This document shows positions 1 to 8,387 of a stretch of DNA of 64,000 nucleotides, piece by piece. Every line of letters begins with the position of its first letter. The stretch's first letter is position 1. Under the pieces are notes generated by a model. The model was not told where the DNA came from. It saw only the letters and a program-made list of their open reading frames with translations, and searched no databases. The translations under genes were made by a program, and so were the position numbers. The stretch comes from Planomicrobium okeanokoites. GTDB taxonomy: Bacteria > Bacillota > Bacilli > Bacillales_A > Planococcaceae. The stretch covers positions 434,001-498,000 of the forward strand of contig NZ_QQRS01000001.1 in NCBI RefSeq assembly GCF_003428875.1. Direction: 5' to 3'.

Positions 1-325
1 TTACAAAACTGAAAATTAAGTTGGTTAATTTCTGATGTAATCCAGATATAATTGATATAAAAAAATATAACGTTGTTTAAAAAGAGCAGACATCTTATAG
101 AAAGTACCTGCTTTTCCTATGGAACTACCGATAAGCAATCATATGTAAACTTTAATTCTCTTTTAAAAACTCTAGTTTGTGATTAAGGTTTTATTTTACT
201 TTCAAAGCTGTGTTTAAAAGAATCATGCAGAAGAAATACAGACCAATTTTTTCTTGCTTGTTGTGGCAAACAAGTTAAAGTAATAAGTGTATTTGCATAC
301 GTACATTCAATTAATGTAATTTCCA
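1..325. other. Leading intergenic stretch, no gene seen
   Basis: AT-rich DNA without a convincing reading frame preceded by a ribosome binding site. It is presumably the 3' flank of a gene outside the window plus the upstream region of the permease operon. A loose hairpin (AGCAG near 87 and CTGCT near 109) could be a terminator of an upstream gene. Confidence 0.4.
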
Positions 326-333
326 TCCATTTT

Positions 334-354
334 TGTAAGCGCTTACGATATAAT
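334..354 (+). promoter_or_regulatory. cre-like palindrome abutting a -10 box
   Basis: GTAAGCGCTTAC (335-346) is a perfect palindrome and TGTAAGCGCTTACG (334-347) differs from the CcpA cre consensus at one edge base. It touches a perfect -10 hexamer TATAAT (349-354). Binding there would block RNA polymerase, so repression by CcpA or another LacI-family protein is inferred. The -10 position also rules out an ATG start at 353 for the next gene. Confidence 0.6.
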
Positions 355-385
355 GAATGAAGCAAACTTTTCTAGGGGGAGAGTC

Positions 386-1252
386 ATGAAGTGGATGACG
401 GTTATACTCAGTAAATTTCTGCTTGTTTCCATCGGTCTCATTTTGCTTAGCGCGTTTACCGGTCTGTTCCGGGACCAGCCACAGCTGGAATGGGGACTGT
501 ATATCGAAAGTGTCAGTCATATCCTCCAGTCCTTTATCAGACCTGATCTGCTTACAGTGACTTCTTTGTCGGGACATGAGCACCAAATATTCGAGAGTTT
601 TTGGCCGTTATACCAATATTCCTTGCTCATTTTCCTGCCTGCCTTATTTCTTTCCATTGGATTGAGCGTTCTGCTGTCGTATTTAACGATCTTGTTGCCG
701 GATAAAATCCGTTTCCGGATTACCCAAGTTGCTGCGTTACTGGAATCGACGCCTGACTTGTTGATCATTCTCGTCATCCAGGCCACGATTCTGGCGGTGT
801 TGAAAGAGTCTGGTATTCTGCTGTTTTCCGTAGCCGCAACTGCACAAAATCCATCCTATGTGCTACCGATTGTCGCTCTGTCTTTGATTCCAGCCCTGAT
901 GTTTTACAAGGTCACCCTCTTCCTCGTCAATGATGAATTGAAGAAGCCGTATGTCGAGTTGGCTAGAGGTCAAGGTTTCTCCACAACTTCGATCTTTTTC
1001 AGCCATATCTTCCGGAATATCACACCAAGCTTCTTTACCCATAGCAAAGCGATTCTGCTTATCCTGTTGTCGTCAATGTTCGTGTTTGAGCGCCTCTTTA
1101 ATATCTCCGGTCTCTTTACGTATTTGATCCGCTATCCGGAGCCGAATGTGATTGCGTTCGCGCTGATCCTTTTTTATGTGCCGATATTCCTTTTATATAT
1201 GCTGTTCTCCGTACTAATTGCGCGGACGACCGGCCAACGATTGGAGTGGTGA
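386..1252 (+). CDS. ABC transporter permease, oligopeptide/dipeptide type (DppB-like)
   Basis: An integral membrane permease of the binding-protein-dependent peptide/nickel ABC importer class, about 288 residues. It has an N-terminal membrane segment, a periplasmic-side loop, then several further hydrophobic helices. The stretch around 'ELARGQGFS' matches the EAA-type cytoplasmic loop that contacts the ATPase. The ATG at 386 follows TAGGGGGAGAG and lies downstream of the -10 box, so it is preferred over the in-frame ATG at 353. The second permease starts one base after its stop. No ATPase or solute-binding protein gene lies beside the pair, so the substrate is unknown and the partners must be encoded elsewhere. 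Confidence 0.75.
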   Translation: MKWMTVILSKFLLVSIGLILLSAFTGLFRDQPQLEWGLYIESVSHILQSFIRPDLLTVTSLSGHEHQIFESFWPLYQYSLLIFLPALFLSIGLSVLLSYLTILLPDKIRFRITQVAALLESTPDLLIILVIQATILAVLKESGILLFSVAATAQNPSYVLPIVALSLIPALMFYKVTLFLVNDELKKPYVELARGQGFSTTSIFFSHIFRNITPSFFTHSKAILLILLSSMFVFERLFNISGLFTYLIRYPEPNVIAFALILFYVPIFLLYMLFSVLIARTTGQRLEW

Positions 1253-1253
1253 G

Positions 1254-2318
1254 ATGAGCTTAGTAAAGCGGTTATCCCAAAAAAAAATATTTGTCGCGGG
1301 TTTTACATTTATCTCCCTGCTGTTCCTCACCAGTATGGGCTACTATCTATTTTTTGATGATTATATACCAAAAGTGCCTCTACAATACGAAAACGGCCGC
1401 CCGTTGCATGCCCCTTACAGCGGAGCTGATTTCCCGCCACTCGGTTCGGACACTTTCGGCCGGAATGCGGCGTTTGTGTTGCTGGTCGGGGCGAAATACA
1501 CCATTCTGGCAGGACTGGCGATTGCCTTTTTCCGGGTCGTGCCTGCGGTGGTGATTGGCATCGCGCTCCATTATTGCCCGCCGTTCCTGCAGCGTGTGGT
1601 CAAAAACATCGCCGATGCCGTCAATTATTTCCCGATTACACTGTTCGCCTTTCTCCTGCTGCTTTGGATTGAACCCTCCAGTCTATTTAATCCGACGACG
1701 GGCACCTTCGAAACGGAAGAAAGGATTGGCATCTGGTCAGCATTATTCGTTTATATTTCCGTTCTGTCCTTCATCTTTGTCCCGGCAAATTCGGTGCTGA
1801 TCGCAAATGAAATAAAAGCTGTTTACCGGAAGGAATTCATCGCTTCTTCCATTACCCTGGGTGCGGGAAAATGGCGCATCTTGACTAAACACATCAAACC
1901 GTATCTCGTTCCGCAAGTCTTTCTGATCAGCATGCGGGAATTTATCCAGACACTTATCCTCATGGCACATCTCGGGGTTTTCCTAATTTTTATCGGAGGA
2001 TCTGTTTCCATGAAGGATATCTTTGATGTCTCAAGAACGATTTCCATTTCCAGTGAATGGGGCGGCACGCTCGGCATGTGGTGGAGCTACCTGTATACTT
2101 CTTACCCGTGGCTCGCCGCTTATCCGTTGATCCTGTTGACGTTATTGATTGTCGCGGTGAAATGCATGATGCTTAGCATTGAGCAAGTTTTGGCCGAGGA
2201 GAATCAAGTCGTGCTTGAAAAAGAGACTAACCTTCACGAAATGAATTTGGCAGACAGTCGTCCAGCTTTTCAATTGCTCTATCCAACTAAAATCAAAGAG
2301 ATTAAAAACGACTCGTAA
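1254..2318 (+). CDS. ABC transporter permease, oligopeptide/dipeptide type (DppC-like)
   Basis: The second permease subunit, about 354 residues, probably forming a heterodimer with the preceding protein. The N-terminus has one membrane helix followed by a region typical of DppC-type subunits ('PPLGSDTFGRNAAFVLLVG'), then a five-helix core with an EAA-like loop near 'SSITLGAGKWRIL'. ATG at 1254 follows GGAGTGGTGAG; the start is one base after the upstream stop, implying translational coupling. The hydrophilic C-terminal tail of about 40 residues is longer than usual for the family. The gene is followed by non-coding DNA, not by an ATPase gene. Confidence 0.75.
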   Translation: MSLVKRLSQKKIFVAGFTFISLLFLTSMGYYLFFDDYIPKVPLQYENGRPLHAPYSGADFPPLGSDTFGRNAAFVLLVGAKYTILAGLAIAFFRVVPAVVIGIALHYCPPFLQRVVKNIADAVNYFPITLFAFLLLLWIEPSSLFNPTTGTFETEERIGIWSALFVYISVLSFIFVPANSVLIANEIKAVYRKEFIASSITLGAGKWRILTKHIKPYLVPQVFLISMREFIQTLILMAHLGVFLIFIGGSVSMKDIFDVSRTISISSEWGGTLGMWWSYLYTSYPWLAAYPLILLTLLIVAVKCMMLSIEQVLAEENQVVLEKETNLHEMNLADSRPAFQLLYPTKIKEIKNDS

Positions 2319-2607
2319 AGAGAATTTCTATATAAGCTAAGCTGGTTCTCAATGAATAAAATAAGAATGTTGTGCTAGTTCTCTAAGGGGCAATTTTACA
2401 GACGAAAAGGAGAAAAGAGTTGCTCTAATCAGCCTCTTCTCTTCATTTTTCTATTTGTGCAGCTTCCGATAAATTCGGGATATGTAAACCTTTAGCCTTT
2501 TACAAATTCGTTCTTTGAAATTTTATTGCACAAACTTTTAAATGTAAATTGTCTCAAAGTAAGTCACTTTGGGATGTATTAGAAAATATTAAGTCTGCTT
2601 AAATTGT

Positions 2608-2802
2608 TTATTTCATGTTTTGTTTTTTGGAGGATTTAATGAACGTTATCAAAGCCAAAATCAGCAAAATGATACCTATAATAGTAGTCTGTGGTGGAAG
2701 AGGCACAATCCCTGTAAGAGATAATATAATAGCCAGGGTTAAAAAAGGAAATGCAATCCATAGAAGAATTTTATTTATCTTTTTTTCTTTTGCAGAAGCC
2801 AT
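2608..2802 (-). CDS. Small two-helix membrane protein, unknown function
   Basis: A 64-residue protein with a short lysine-rich N-terminus, two hydrophobic segments (about residues 12-31 and 37-54) and a basic tail. The ATG is preceded by a strong GAAAGGAGG site with good spacing, which supports translation. No family was recognised. It lies near another small membrane protein gene (2859-3089) on the same strand, so the two may be co-transcribed. Confidence 0.6.
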   Translation of the reverse strand: MASAKEKKINKILLWIAFPFLTLAIILSLTGIVPLPPQTTIIGIILLILALITFIKSSKKQNMK

Positions 2803-2858
2803 TTGTGAACACCTCCTTTCTCTATTTTTTTAATCTTTGAAGATTATCCATAGAAAAT

Positions 2859-3089
2859 TTAAAGGTCTCTTAAAAAGACTTGAATGCCTACAACCATTAC
2901 GATGCTTCCAGCGACAAAAAAGAAAATTTTAAATAGCCAATAATTCACTTTTGCAGGTAAAGGGAATATCTCCCTTAAAAATCGATAGTCGGGATTCTCT
3001 AAAAATTTCTCTTTGGTAATGAGAAAAATACTCGCATAAATCCCCCATAAGCCAAAAGCAGCCACACCCATTGATAAAATTAAGTCCAT
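2859..3089 (-). CDS. Small two-helix membrane protein, unknown function
   Basis: A 76-residue protein with a hydrophobic helix at each end (about 2-23 and 52-71) separated by a charged loop ('KEKFLENPDYRFLREIFPLP'). The start at 3089 is chosen because GAGGTGG lies 8 bases upstream; the in-frame ATG at 3116 lacks such a site. The helix-loop-helix layout loosely recalls Imm17-type small immunity proteins, but this is a weak resemblance and no function is claimed. Confidence 0.55.
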   Translation of the reverse strand: MDLILSMGVAAFGLWGIYASIFLITKEKFLENPDYRFLREIFPLPAKVNYWLFKIFFFVAGSIVMVVGIQVFLRDL

Positions 3090-3319
3090 GAAACTTACCA
3101 CCTCGGTTTTTATCATTTTTTAGACTCGCCGTTCGCATATTACTTTACCTACCCTTAATAAGAATAATTGAAGACTAATTCCATATTACCCAAAAACAGA
3201 ATGTAACCTAAATGCACTTTTGATACATCCCAATCTACCAAACACTTTCAAATCCATATTAACATTAATTTCCACCATTTCATAAATTACTTGAGCAGCT
3301 TTTATATTGAAGATAAAAC

Positions 3320-3382
3320 CGTTCGTAAAAGTGGATAGCCACTTTACGAACGTCCGCTTTTTTCCAGATACCTTTACGAACG
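3320..3382. repeat. Hairpin plus extra copy of the TTTACGAACG motif
   Basis: CGTTCGTAAAAGTGG (3320-3334) and CCACTTTACGAACG (3339-3352) form a near-perfect inverted repeat with a 4-base loop and a single bulged A, followed by a T-run at about 3358-3363. The arm motif TTTACGAACG recurs at 3373-3382, exactly 30 bases after its first copy. The hairpin with T-run resembles a plus-strand terminator, but no plus-strand gene precedes it. The rest of 3090-3431 holds nothing else recognisable. Confidence 0.55.
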
Positions 3383-3431
3383 CTTTAATCGTTTTAAATT
3401 AAACAACTTTATTATTCATCAATATGAACGC

Positions 3432-3457
3432 AAAAAAGCCGCATAGAATCATGCGGC
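3432..3457 (-). terminator. Terminator of the ATPase gene
   Basis: GCCGCAT and ATGCGGC flank a 6-base loop; read on the minus strand the stem is followed by a run of T. Confidence 0.75.
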
Positions 3458-3483
3458 TATTTCCTTATCCTCGATCTATAGAG

Positions 3484-4224
3484 TTATTCCTCTGGTTCAT
3501 CCTTCAAAATTTCCTCCAGGAATTTTTCCCGGTGATCAAGAAAATATTTCGTAATTTGATAATGATCGGTTTGTTCATAATCGATTTCTTTTATTTTACC
3601 CTCGTCAAAACTTAATATGGTCGCTTCCGGATATCCCAGCAAAATTGGTGAATGCGTGGCAATGATAAACTGACATCCTTCTTTCTCCGTCAAATCGTGC
3701 AGAATCCGCAGGAATGCCAGTTGCCGTTGCGGCGACAATGCAGCTTCCGGCTCATCCAGGAGATAAATCGCACGTCCATTGAATCGATTCTGGAACAAAG
3801 AGAAAAATGACTCCCCATGGGACTGTTCATGCAAAGAGCGTCCGCCGTAGCTTCTGTATACATCGGCTCCGTCTTTTTGCAGTTCATCGATATGAGTGGC
3901 AAAATGATAAAAAGATTCGGCTCGCATGAAAAAACCATTCGTAATTTTGGACATCCACGACAAACGGATATGTCTTCCCAATACTGAATGGGAAGCATGG
4001 ACATCGTATGTATTATTGCGCCCGCCGCCCGCTGAATTGAATTCGCATTTCTCGGCGATTGCCTCCAGCAGCGTGGATTTCCCGGATCCATTTTCACCGA
4101 CAAAGAAAGTGATATTACTTGTCAGCTCCAGTTCTTCAAAGTTTTCGATGGCTGGAATCGTGAAAGGAAATTGTGTTGCGTCGACATTGTCTTTATTTAG
4201 CAAGCTTATTCGTTTCAAAAACAC
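3484..4224 (-). CDS. Stand-alone ABC/SMC-like AAA ATPase
   Basis: A 246-residue ATPase of the predicted-ATPase class related to the RecF/SMC nucleotide-binding fold (COG3910-like). Walker A is GENGSGKS (43-50), Walker B is 'AIYLLDEPE', an 'LSPQRQLAFL' signature-region follows, and a switch His occurs in 'IIATHSPILL'. The start is GTG at 4224 with AGAGGTGAG upstream; an ATG two bases away is out of frame. It has no partner nuclease or transporter gene beside it and its own terminator, so it appears monocistronic. Such proteins are often annotated as transport ATPases, but no membrane partner supports that here. The molecular role is unknown. Confidence 0.75.
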   Translation of the reverse strand: MFLKRISLLNKDNVDATQFPFTIPAIENFEELELTSNITFFVGENGSGKSTLLEAIAEKCEFNSAGGGRNNTYDVHASHSVLGRHIRLSWMSKITNGFFMRAESFYHFATHIDELQKDGADVYRSYGGRSLHEQSHGESFFSLFQNRFNGRAIYLLDEPEAALSPQRQLAFLRILHDLTEKEGCQFIIATHSPILLGYPEATILSFDEGKIKEIDYEQTDHYQITKYFLDHREKFLEEILKDEPEE

Positions 4225-4310
4225 ATTCTCACCTCTACTTCCAAAAAGTCTTGTATGACATCAATAATATTTTTCCTTATTTTAGCATACGGATTACATA
4301 TTTAAGATAG

Positions 4311-4339
4311 AAAAAGAGCCCTCATAGTTATGAGAGCTC
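4311..4339 (-). terminator. Terminator of the fru operon
   Basis: GAGCCCTCATA and TATGAGAGCTC form a stem with one G-U type mismatch; on the minus strand it is followed by TTTTTC. It lies 11 bases past the fruA stop. Confidence 0.8.
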
Positions 4340-4349
4340 TCCATATTAA

Positions 4350-6266
4350 TTAAGCTGTAACAGTATTCTTTTTCAGAATACCCACTGTCAACGCAGCAAC
4401 GATTGCCCCAATGATGATGGCCAGGGCATAGAGCAGGACGTTCATGGCTCCGCCTTCGACAAAGCCCATTACAAACACGCCGCCGTGTGGAGCACGTAAT
4501 CCGATGTCGAACAGCATGACAAGAGCTCCTGTAACCGACGCTCCAGCTATAGATGCCGGAATGACACGAGCGGGATCGGCCGCTGCAAATGGAATCACAC
4601 CTTCCGTAATGAAGCATGCCCCGAGAACGTATGCTGTTTTACCTGCTTCACGCTCAGGTTTCGTGAATTTCTTCTTAAACAATGTAGTAGCTATTGCCAT
4701 GCCAAGCGGTGGAACCATCCCGGCAGCCATGACTGTCGCCATAAATGTAAAATTGTCGGCATCGAGCATGGCGATACCGAATGTATACGCGGCTTTATTG
4801 ACCGGTCCACCCATATCGACCGCCATCATGCCGCCCAAAAGCAAACCGACAAGCACCAGATTCGTGCCGCCAAGACTTTCCAGGAAAGAAGAAATGCCAG
4901 TGTAAACTTTTGTCAGCTGTGGATTGACCAGCATCATGATGATACCGGTGACCGCAATACTGAACACCGGATAGAACAAGACCGGTTTCAACCCTTCAAG
5001 CGCATTCGGCAAACCGGCAAAAGCCTTTTTCACCAATAGCGTTACGTAACCTGCCAGGAATCCGGCGATCAGACCGCCAAGAAAACCGGAACCGCCGCTG
5101 ACTTCATCCACACCGGAAACGGTGATGGCGATCAGACCGCCGATCATCCCAGGTGCGAAACCGGGACGGTCAGCAATACTCATGGCGATAAAACCGGCAA
5201 GGACAGGCACCATCAGGAAGAAGGCATTGCCGCCGCCGATCGTATTGAGCATCGCAGCAAAGGCATTGTAATCAGGGCTTGTCGGATCTGTCGCTTCAAT
5301 TCCCCAGAAAAACGATATAGCAATCAGGATCCCGCCGCCGACTACGAAAGGAAGCATATTGGATACACCATTCATCAAATGTTTGTAAAAGCCGCCTTTG
5401 GATTCTGATTCAGCTGCATCATCCTTTGACTTATCGTGTTTATAGACCGGTGCATCATTTGTAACAGCACGGTCCAATAGGTTATCTGTTTCATAGATGG
5501 CTTTCCCGACTGCTGTCTGAATGACCGGTTTACCGTCAAAACGGGCCATATCCACTTTGGTATCAGCGGCTACGATAATCGCATCAGCTGCCGCGATATC
5601 TTCAGCAGTCAAACGATTTTTTACACCACTTGACCCATTTGTTTCGACTTTCAGTGAAATGCCCCGCTCTTTTGCACGGTCATTCAATTTTTCAGCCGCC
5701 ATATACGTATGGGCAATGCCTGTCGGACAGGCCGTGACCGCTAAAATCCTTTTTCCGGCAGTATCTGGCACATCGTCGGTTGCCATAATTTCTTCCTCCG
5801 GACCTTCAACTTCAGTTTCCTTCTCTGACACCGCACGCAAAACTGCTTCTTTTGAATCGGCAGCGAGTACTTTTTCTCGGAACTGTTCGTCCATTAAAAA
5901 GGTCGCCAATCTTGACAGGGCTTCCAAGTGGGCGTCATTCGCCCCTTCACTTGCAGCAATCATGAAAAATAAATTCGCCGGCTGGCCGTCCATTGATTCA
6001 AAATCGATGCCGTTAAGTGCGCGTCCAAATGCAATCGCAGGATGCTTGACTGCTGCAGATTTTGCGTGTGGAATGGCGATTCCTTCACCAATTCCCGTTG
6101 TACTTTGCTGTTCTCTCGCTAAGATATTTTCTTTGAACGCTTCTTTATCCGTCAACTTCCCTGCTGCATCCAGCTGGTTCACCAATTCATCAATCACCGT
6201 TTCTTTTGAACCAGCTGCTAAATCCATGGCAATCGTTTCTTTTGTCAATAAATCCGTAATTCTCAT
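4350..6266 (-). CDS. fruA: Fructose-specific PTS enzyme IIABC
   Basis: A 638-residue membrane permease that imports fructose and phosphorylates it to fructose-1-phosphate. Domains run A-B-C: IIA (about 1-145) with phosphorylatable His67 in 'GIAIPHAKS'; IIB (about 172-270) with active Cys180 in 'VTACPTGIAHTYMAAEKL'; IIC (about 300-638) with multiple membrane helices. Length and order match Bacillus FruA. It is the last gene of fruR-fruK-fruA and its ATG overlaps the fruK stop by four bases. Phosphate would come from HPr, encoded divergently just upstream of the operon. Regulation by FruR and CcpA is inferred from the sites before fruR. Confidence 0.95.
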   Translation of the reverse strand: MRITDLLTKETIAMDLAAGSKETVIDELVNQLDAAGKLTDKEAFKENILAREQQSTTGIGEGIAIPHAKSAAVKHPAIAFGRALNGIDFESMDGQPANLFFMIAASEGANDAHLEALSRLATFLMDEQFREKVLAADSKEAVLRAVSEKETEVEGPEEEIMATDDVPDTAGKRILAVTACPTGIAHTYMAAEKLNDRAKERGISLKVETNGSSGVKNRLTAEDIAAADAIIVAADTKVDMARFDGKPVIQTAVGKAIYETDNLLDRAVTNDAPVYKHDKSKDDAAESESKGGFYKHLMNGVSNMLPFVVGGGILIAISFFWGIEATDPTSPDYNAFAAMLNTIGGGNAFFLMVPVLAGFIAMSIADRPGFAPGMIGGLIAITVSGVDEVSGGSGFLGGLIAGFLAGYVTLLVKKAFAGLPNALEGLKPVLFYPVFSIAVTGIIMMLVNPQLTKVYTGISSFLESLGGTNLVLVGLLLGGMMAVDMGGPVNKAAYTFGIAMLDADNFTFMATVMAAGMVPPLGMAIATTLFKKKFTKPEREAGKTAYVLGACFITEGVIPFAAADPARVIPASIAGASVTGALVMLFDIGLRAPHGGVFVMGFVEGGAMNVLLYALAIIIGAIVAALTVGILKKNTVTA

Positions 6267-7195
6267 TTTTTCACATCCAGTCTTTTAAATGGCCGAACTT
6301 TTATTTGATTCAATAATGCTTCTGTCTCTTCTTTCCTGCACAAATCATCACTGAAAGCAGTTGCACTGCCGCATGCGATGCCGTAGCGGAATGCTTCTTC
6401 CTTTGAACTGCCTTTCGACAATGAAGCGATGAAGCCGGAAACGAGTGAATCACCCGCTCCTACGGTATTGACCATTTGTCCTGTCGGAGCTTCAGCAAAA
6501 TAAGCCTCTTCCCGGTCAACCAGCATGGCCCCGTCAGCCCCCATGGAAACAATGACGTTGGCGACGCCTTTGGCAGTAAGCTGAAACGCGCATTCCGCAG
6601 CATGTTCCTTATTTTGAATGGTTGTCTGGAACAATTCCCCCAGTTCTTCGATATTCGGTTTGATGAGAAAAGGGCGGCTGTCGATCAATTCACTTAATGC
6701 TTTACCTGACGTATCCAAGACAAAGCGAGCTTTCTGTTTCTGCAAGGTCTCTCCCAATGAGATGAAATAATCGATCGGCAATGTGTCTGGTATACTGCCG
6801 GAAAGAACGAACCAATCACCGGGTTTGATGTTTTCCACTTTCTTTTTCATTTCCTGCAGATGGCTGTTGCTCAGTTCCGGTCCTGGTCCATTCAATTCGG
6901 TTTCTTCCGCGGCTTTGATCTTGATATTGATCCGTGAAATCTGGCCGGTATCAATAAAGTCTGTCCGCACATCTTCAGCTGCCAGAAAATCCTGGATGAA
7001 CTGGCCGGTAAAACCTCCGGCAAATCCATAAGCGATACTGTCGACTCCGAGACGCTTCAAGACTCTGGAAACGTTTATCCCTTTTCCTCCCGGGTAATAA
7101 TTCACTTTTTCACTTCTGTTCAAGGCGCCTTTTTGGAATGAGGGCAAGTAATTCGTGTAATCAATCGATGGTGATACGGTACATGTATAAATCAT
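6263..7195 (-). CDS. fruK: 1-phosphofructokinase
   Basis: A 310-residue PfkB-family kinase that converts fructose-1-phosphate, the product of FruA, to fructose-1,6-bisphosphate. The N-terminal PfkB signature is 'PGGKGINVSRVLKRLG' and the C-terminal anion-hole and catalytic Asp motif is 'GAGDSLVSGF'. Length is typical. The start overlaps the fruR stop by four bases and the stop overlaps the fruA start by four bases, so the three genes form a tightly coupled operon. Confidence 0.95.
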   Translation of the reverse strand: MIYTCTVSPSIDYTNYLPSFQKGALNRSEKVNYYPGGKGINVSRVLKRLGVDSIAYGFAGGFTGQFIQDFLAAEDVRTDFIDTGQISRINIKIKAAEETELNGPGPELSNSHLQEMKKKVENIKPGDWFVLSGSIPDTLPIDYFISLGETLQKQKARFVLDTSGKALSELIDSRPFLIKPNIEELGELFQTTIQNKEHAAECAFQLTAKGVANVIVSMGADGAMLVDREEAYFAEAPTGQMVNTVGAGDSLVSGFIASLSKGSSKEEAFRYGIACGSATAFSDDLCRKEETEALLNQIKVRPFKRLDVKK

Positions 7196-7944
7196 TTTTC
7201 AACCACCTTTACAGTTGTAATTTTTTTATATTCCTGCAAAGTTTCAGCTGGCACTCCATCGACAATCAGCGCAGCATCCTGGAGATCCATGATTGTGGCG
7301 AAACTCACTTTATTCACTTTGCTGTGATCTGCCAGTATATAGGTCTTTCTCGCATGGGAAGCTGCTTTCTTCTTGACGGCGGCTTCTTCCGGATCCGGCG
7401 TCGTATAGCCATAATCGGCATGGATGCCATTGACACCGAGAAAACAGATATCGAAATGATAGGCTCCAAGCGCAGCTAAAGCACCCGCTCCGACGAATGC
7501 GCCGGTTCGCGGCTTCAACATCCCACCGGTCAAATAGGTGGTGATGCCAGCTTCATTCAGTGCAACTGCAAGTGGCAGCCCATTAGTCACTACGACAGGA
7601 TTCTTATCTTTTATAAAGGGGATCATTTGCAGCGTGGTCGTACCAGCATCCAGGAATACACTGTCGCCTTCCTGAACAAATGAAGCCGCGTATTCAGCAA
7701 TCGACTTTTTCTCTTTCAAATTGCGGGTCGACTTGTCATCCATGCTCGGTTCCTGCAAATTTCGTCCGGGGAGAACCGCCCCGCCAAAAACACGTTCAAG
7801 TTTCCCCATGCTTTCAAGTTCAGTCAGGTCTCGACGTAAAGTCGATTCGGAAGCATCTGTCACTTCAACCAAATCCTGCAGTTTCACTGTCTTTTTTTCT
7901 TCGAGCATTCGTAAAATATAGTCATGCCGCTCATTGGTTAACAA
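7192..7944 (-). CDS. fruR: DeoR-family transcriptional regulator of the fructose operon
   Basis: A 250-residue DeoR-type repressor: N-terminal winged helix ('VKLQDLVEVTDASESTLRRD') and a C-terminal sugar-phosphate-sensing domain of the ribose-isomerase fold ('FLDAGTTTLQMI'). The probable effector is fructose-1-phosphate or fructose bisphosphate. The start is taken as TTG at 7944, preceded by AGGTGATTGAG, giving the conserved LTNERHDYIL N-terminus. The upstream in-frame ATG at 8004 overlaps the -35 box and is rejected. It is the first gene of its own operon, so autoregulation is likely. Confidence 0.9.
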   Translation of the reverse strand: MLTNERHDYILRMLEEKKTVKLQDLVEVTDASESTLRRDLTELESMGKLERVFGGAVLPGRNLQEPSMDDKSTRNLKEKKSIAEYAASFVQEGDSVFLDAGTTTLQMIPFIKDKNPVVVTNGLPLAVALNEAGITTYLTGGMLKPRTGAFVGAGALAALGAYHFDICFLGVNGIHADYGYTTPDPEEAAVKKKAASHARKTYILADHSKVNKVSFATIMDLQDAALIVDGVPAETLQEYKKITTVKVVEK

Positions 7945-7975
7945 CTCAATCACCTGCTTTAGTAATTTTAAGTAG

Positions 7976-8004
7976 ATATTACTTGAAATCGCTTCCAAAA
8001 TCAA
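7976..8004 (-). promoter_or_regulatory. fruR promoter with cre site in the spacer
   Basis: On the minus strand TTGATT (7999-8004) and TAATAT (7976-7981) are separated by 17 bases. TGAAATCGCTTCCA (7984-7997) inside that spacer fits the CcpA cre consensus. Glucose repression of the fructose operon is inferred. Repeated ATCA/TTCA motifs at about 8001-8047 may bind FruR. Confidence 0.7.
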
Positions 8005-8047
8005 TCATAATCATTCATAAGCAATCAAAAACGTTCATTTTCTATCA

Positions 8048-8077
8048 TTGGTTCTTTGATATACAGTGGTTTATACT
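8048..8077 (+). promoter_or_regulatory. Probable ptsHI promoter
   Basis: TTGGTT (8048-8053), an 18-base spacer and TATACT (8072-8077) precede the AGGAGG ribosome binding site of ptsH by about 26 bases. Confidence 0.5.
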
Positions 8078-8117
8078 ATTGAAAATGAACTTATAATTAT
8101 ATTTAGGAGGAATTTAA

Positions 8118-8387
8118 ATGACTGAAAAACAATTCACCATTACAGACGAAGCGGGTATGCATGCGCGCCCTGCATCTGCGCTGGTTGGTACAGTGAGCAA
8201 ATTCAAATCTGATATCCAATTGGAATTCAAAGGCAAGAAAGTAAACTTGAAATCAATATTAGGTGTCATGTCCCTCGGCATTTCATCAGGCTCGGTTGTT
8301 ACAATTTCAGCGGACGGTGAAGACGAAGCAGAAGCGATGGCTAAAATCGAAGAAGCGATGAAAGCTGAAGGGATATCAAACCAATGA
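8118..8387 (+). CDS. ptsH: Phosphocarrier protein HPr
   Basis: An 89-residue PTS phosphocarrier that relays phosphate from enzyme I to enzyme IIA domains. His15 lies in 'AGMHARPAS' and the regulatory Ser46 lies in '[12 protein letters not shown]', the site HPr kinase modifies to make the CcpA co-repressor. Both residues are at the standard positions. The ATG follows AGGAGGAATTTAA. It is divergent from the fructose operon and overlaps ptsI by four bases. Confidence 0.97.
   Translation: MTEKQFTITDEAGMHARPASALVGTVSKFKSDIQLEFKGKKVNLKSILGVMSLGISSGSVVTISADGEDEAEAMAKIEEAMKAEGISNQ

Noticed and set aside
3320-3352. LexA/SOS box
   Set aside because: The palindrome contains CGTTCG but not the GAAC-N4-GTTC spacing of the Bacillus LexA site.
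5521-6288. Long plus-strand open frame opposite fruA
   Set aside because: It is antisense to a clearly conserved gene and has low-complexity Ser/Ala-rich translation; a shadow of codon bias.
7945-8004. Longer N-terminus for FruR starting at ATG 8004
   Set aside because: That ATG overlaps the -35 box and the TTG at 7944 has the ribosome binding site and the conserved N-terminus.
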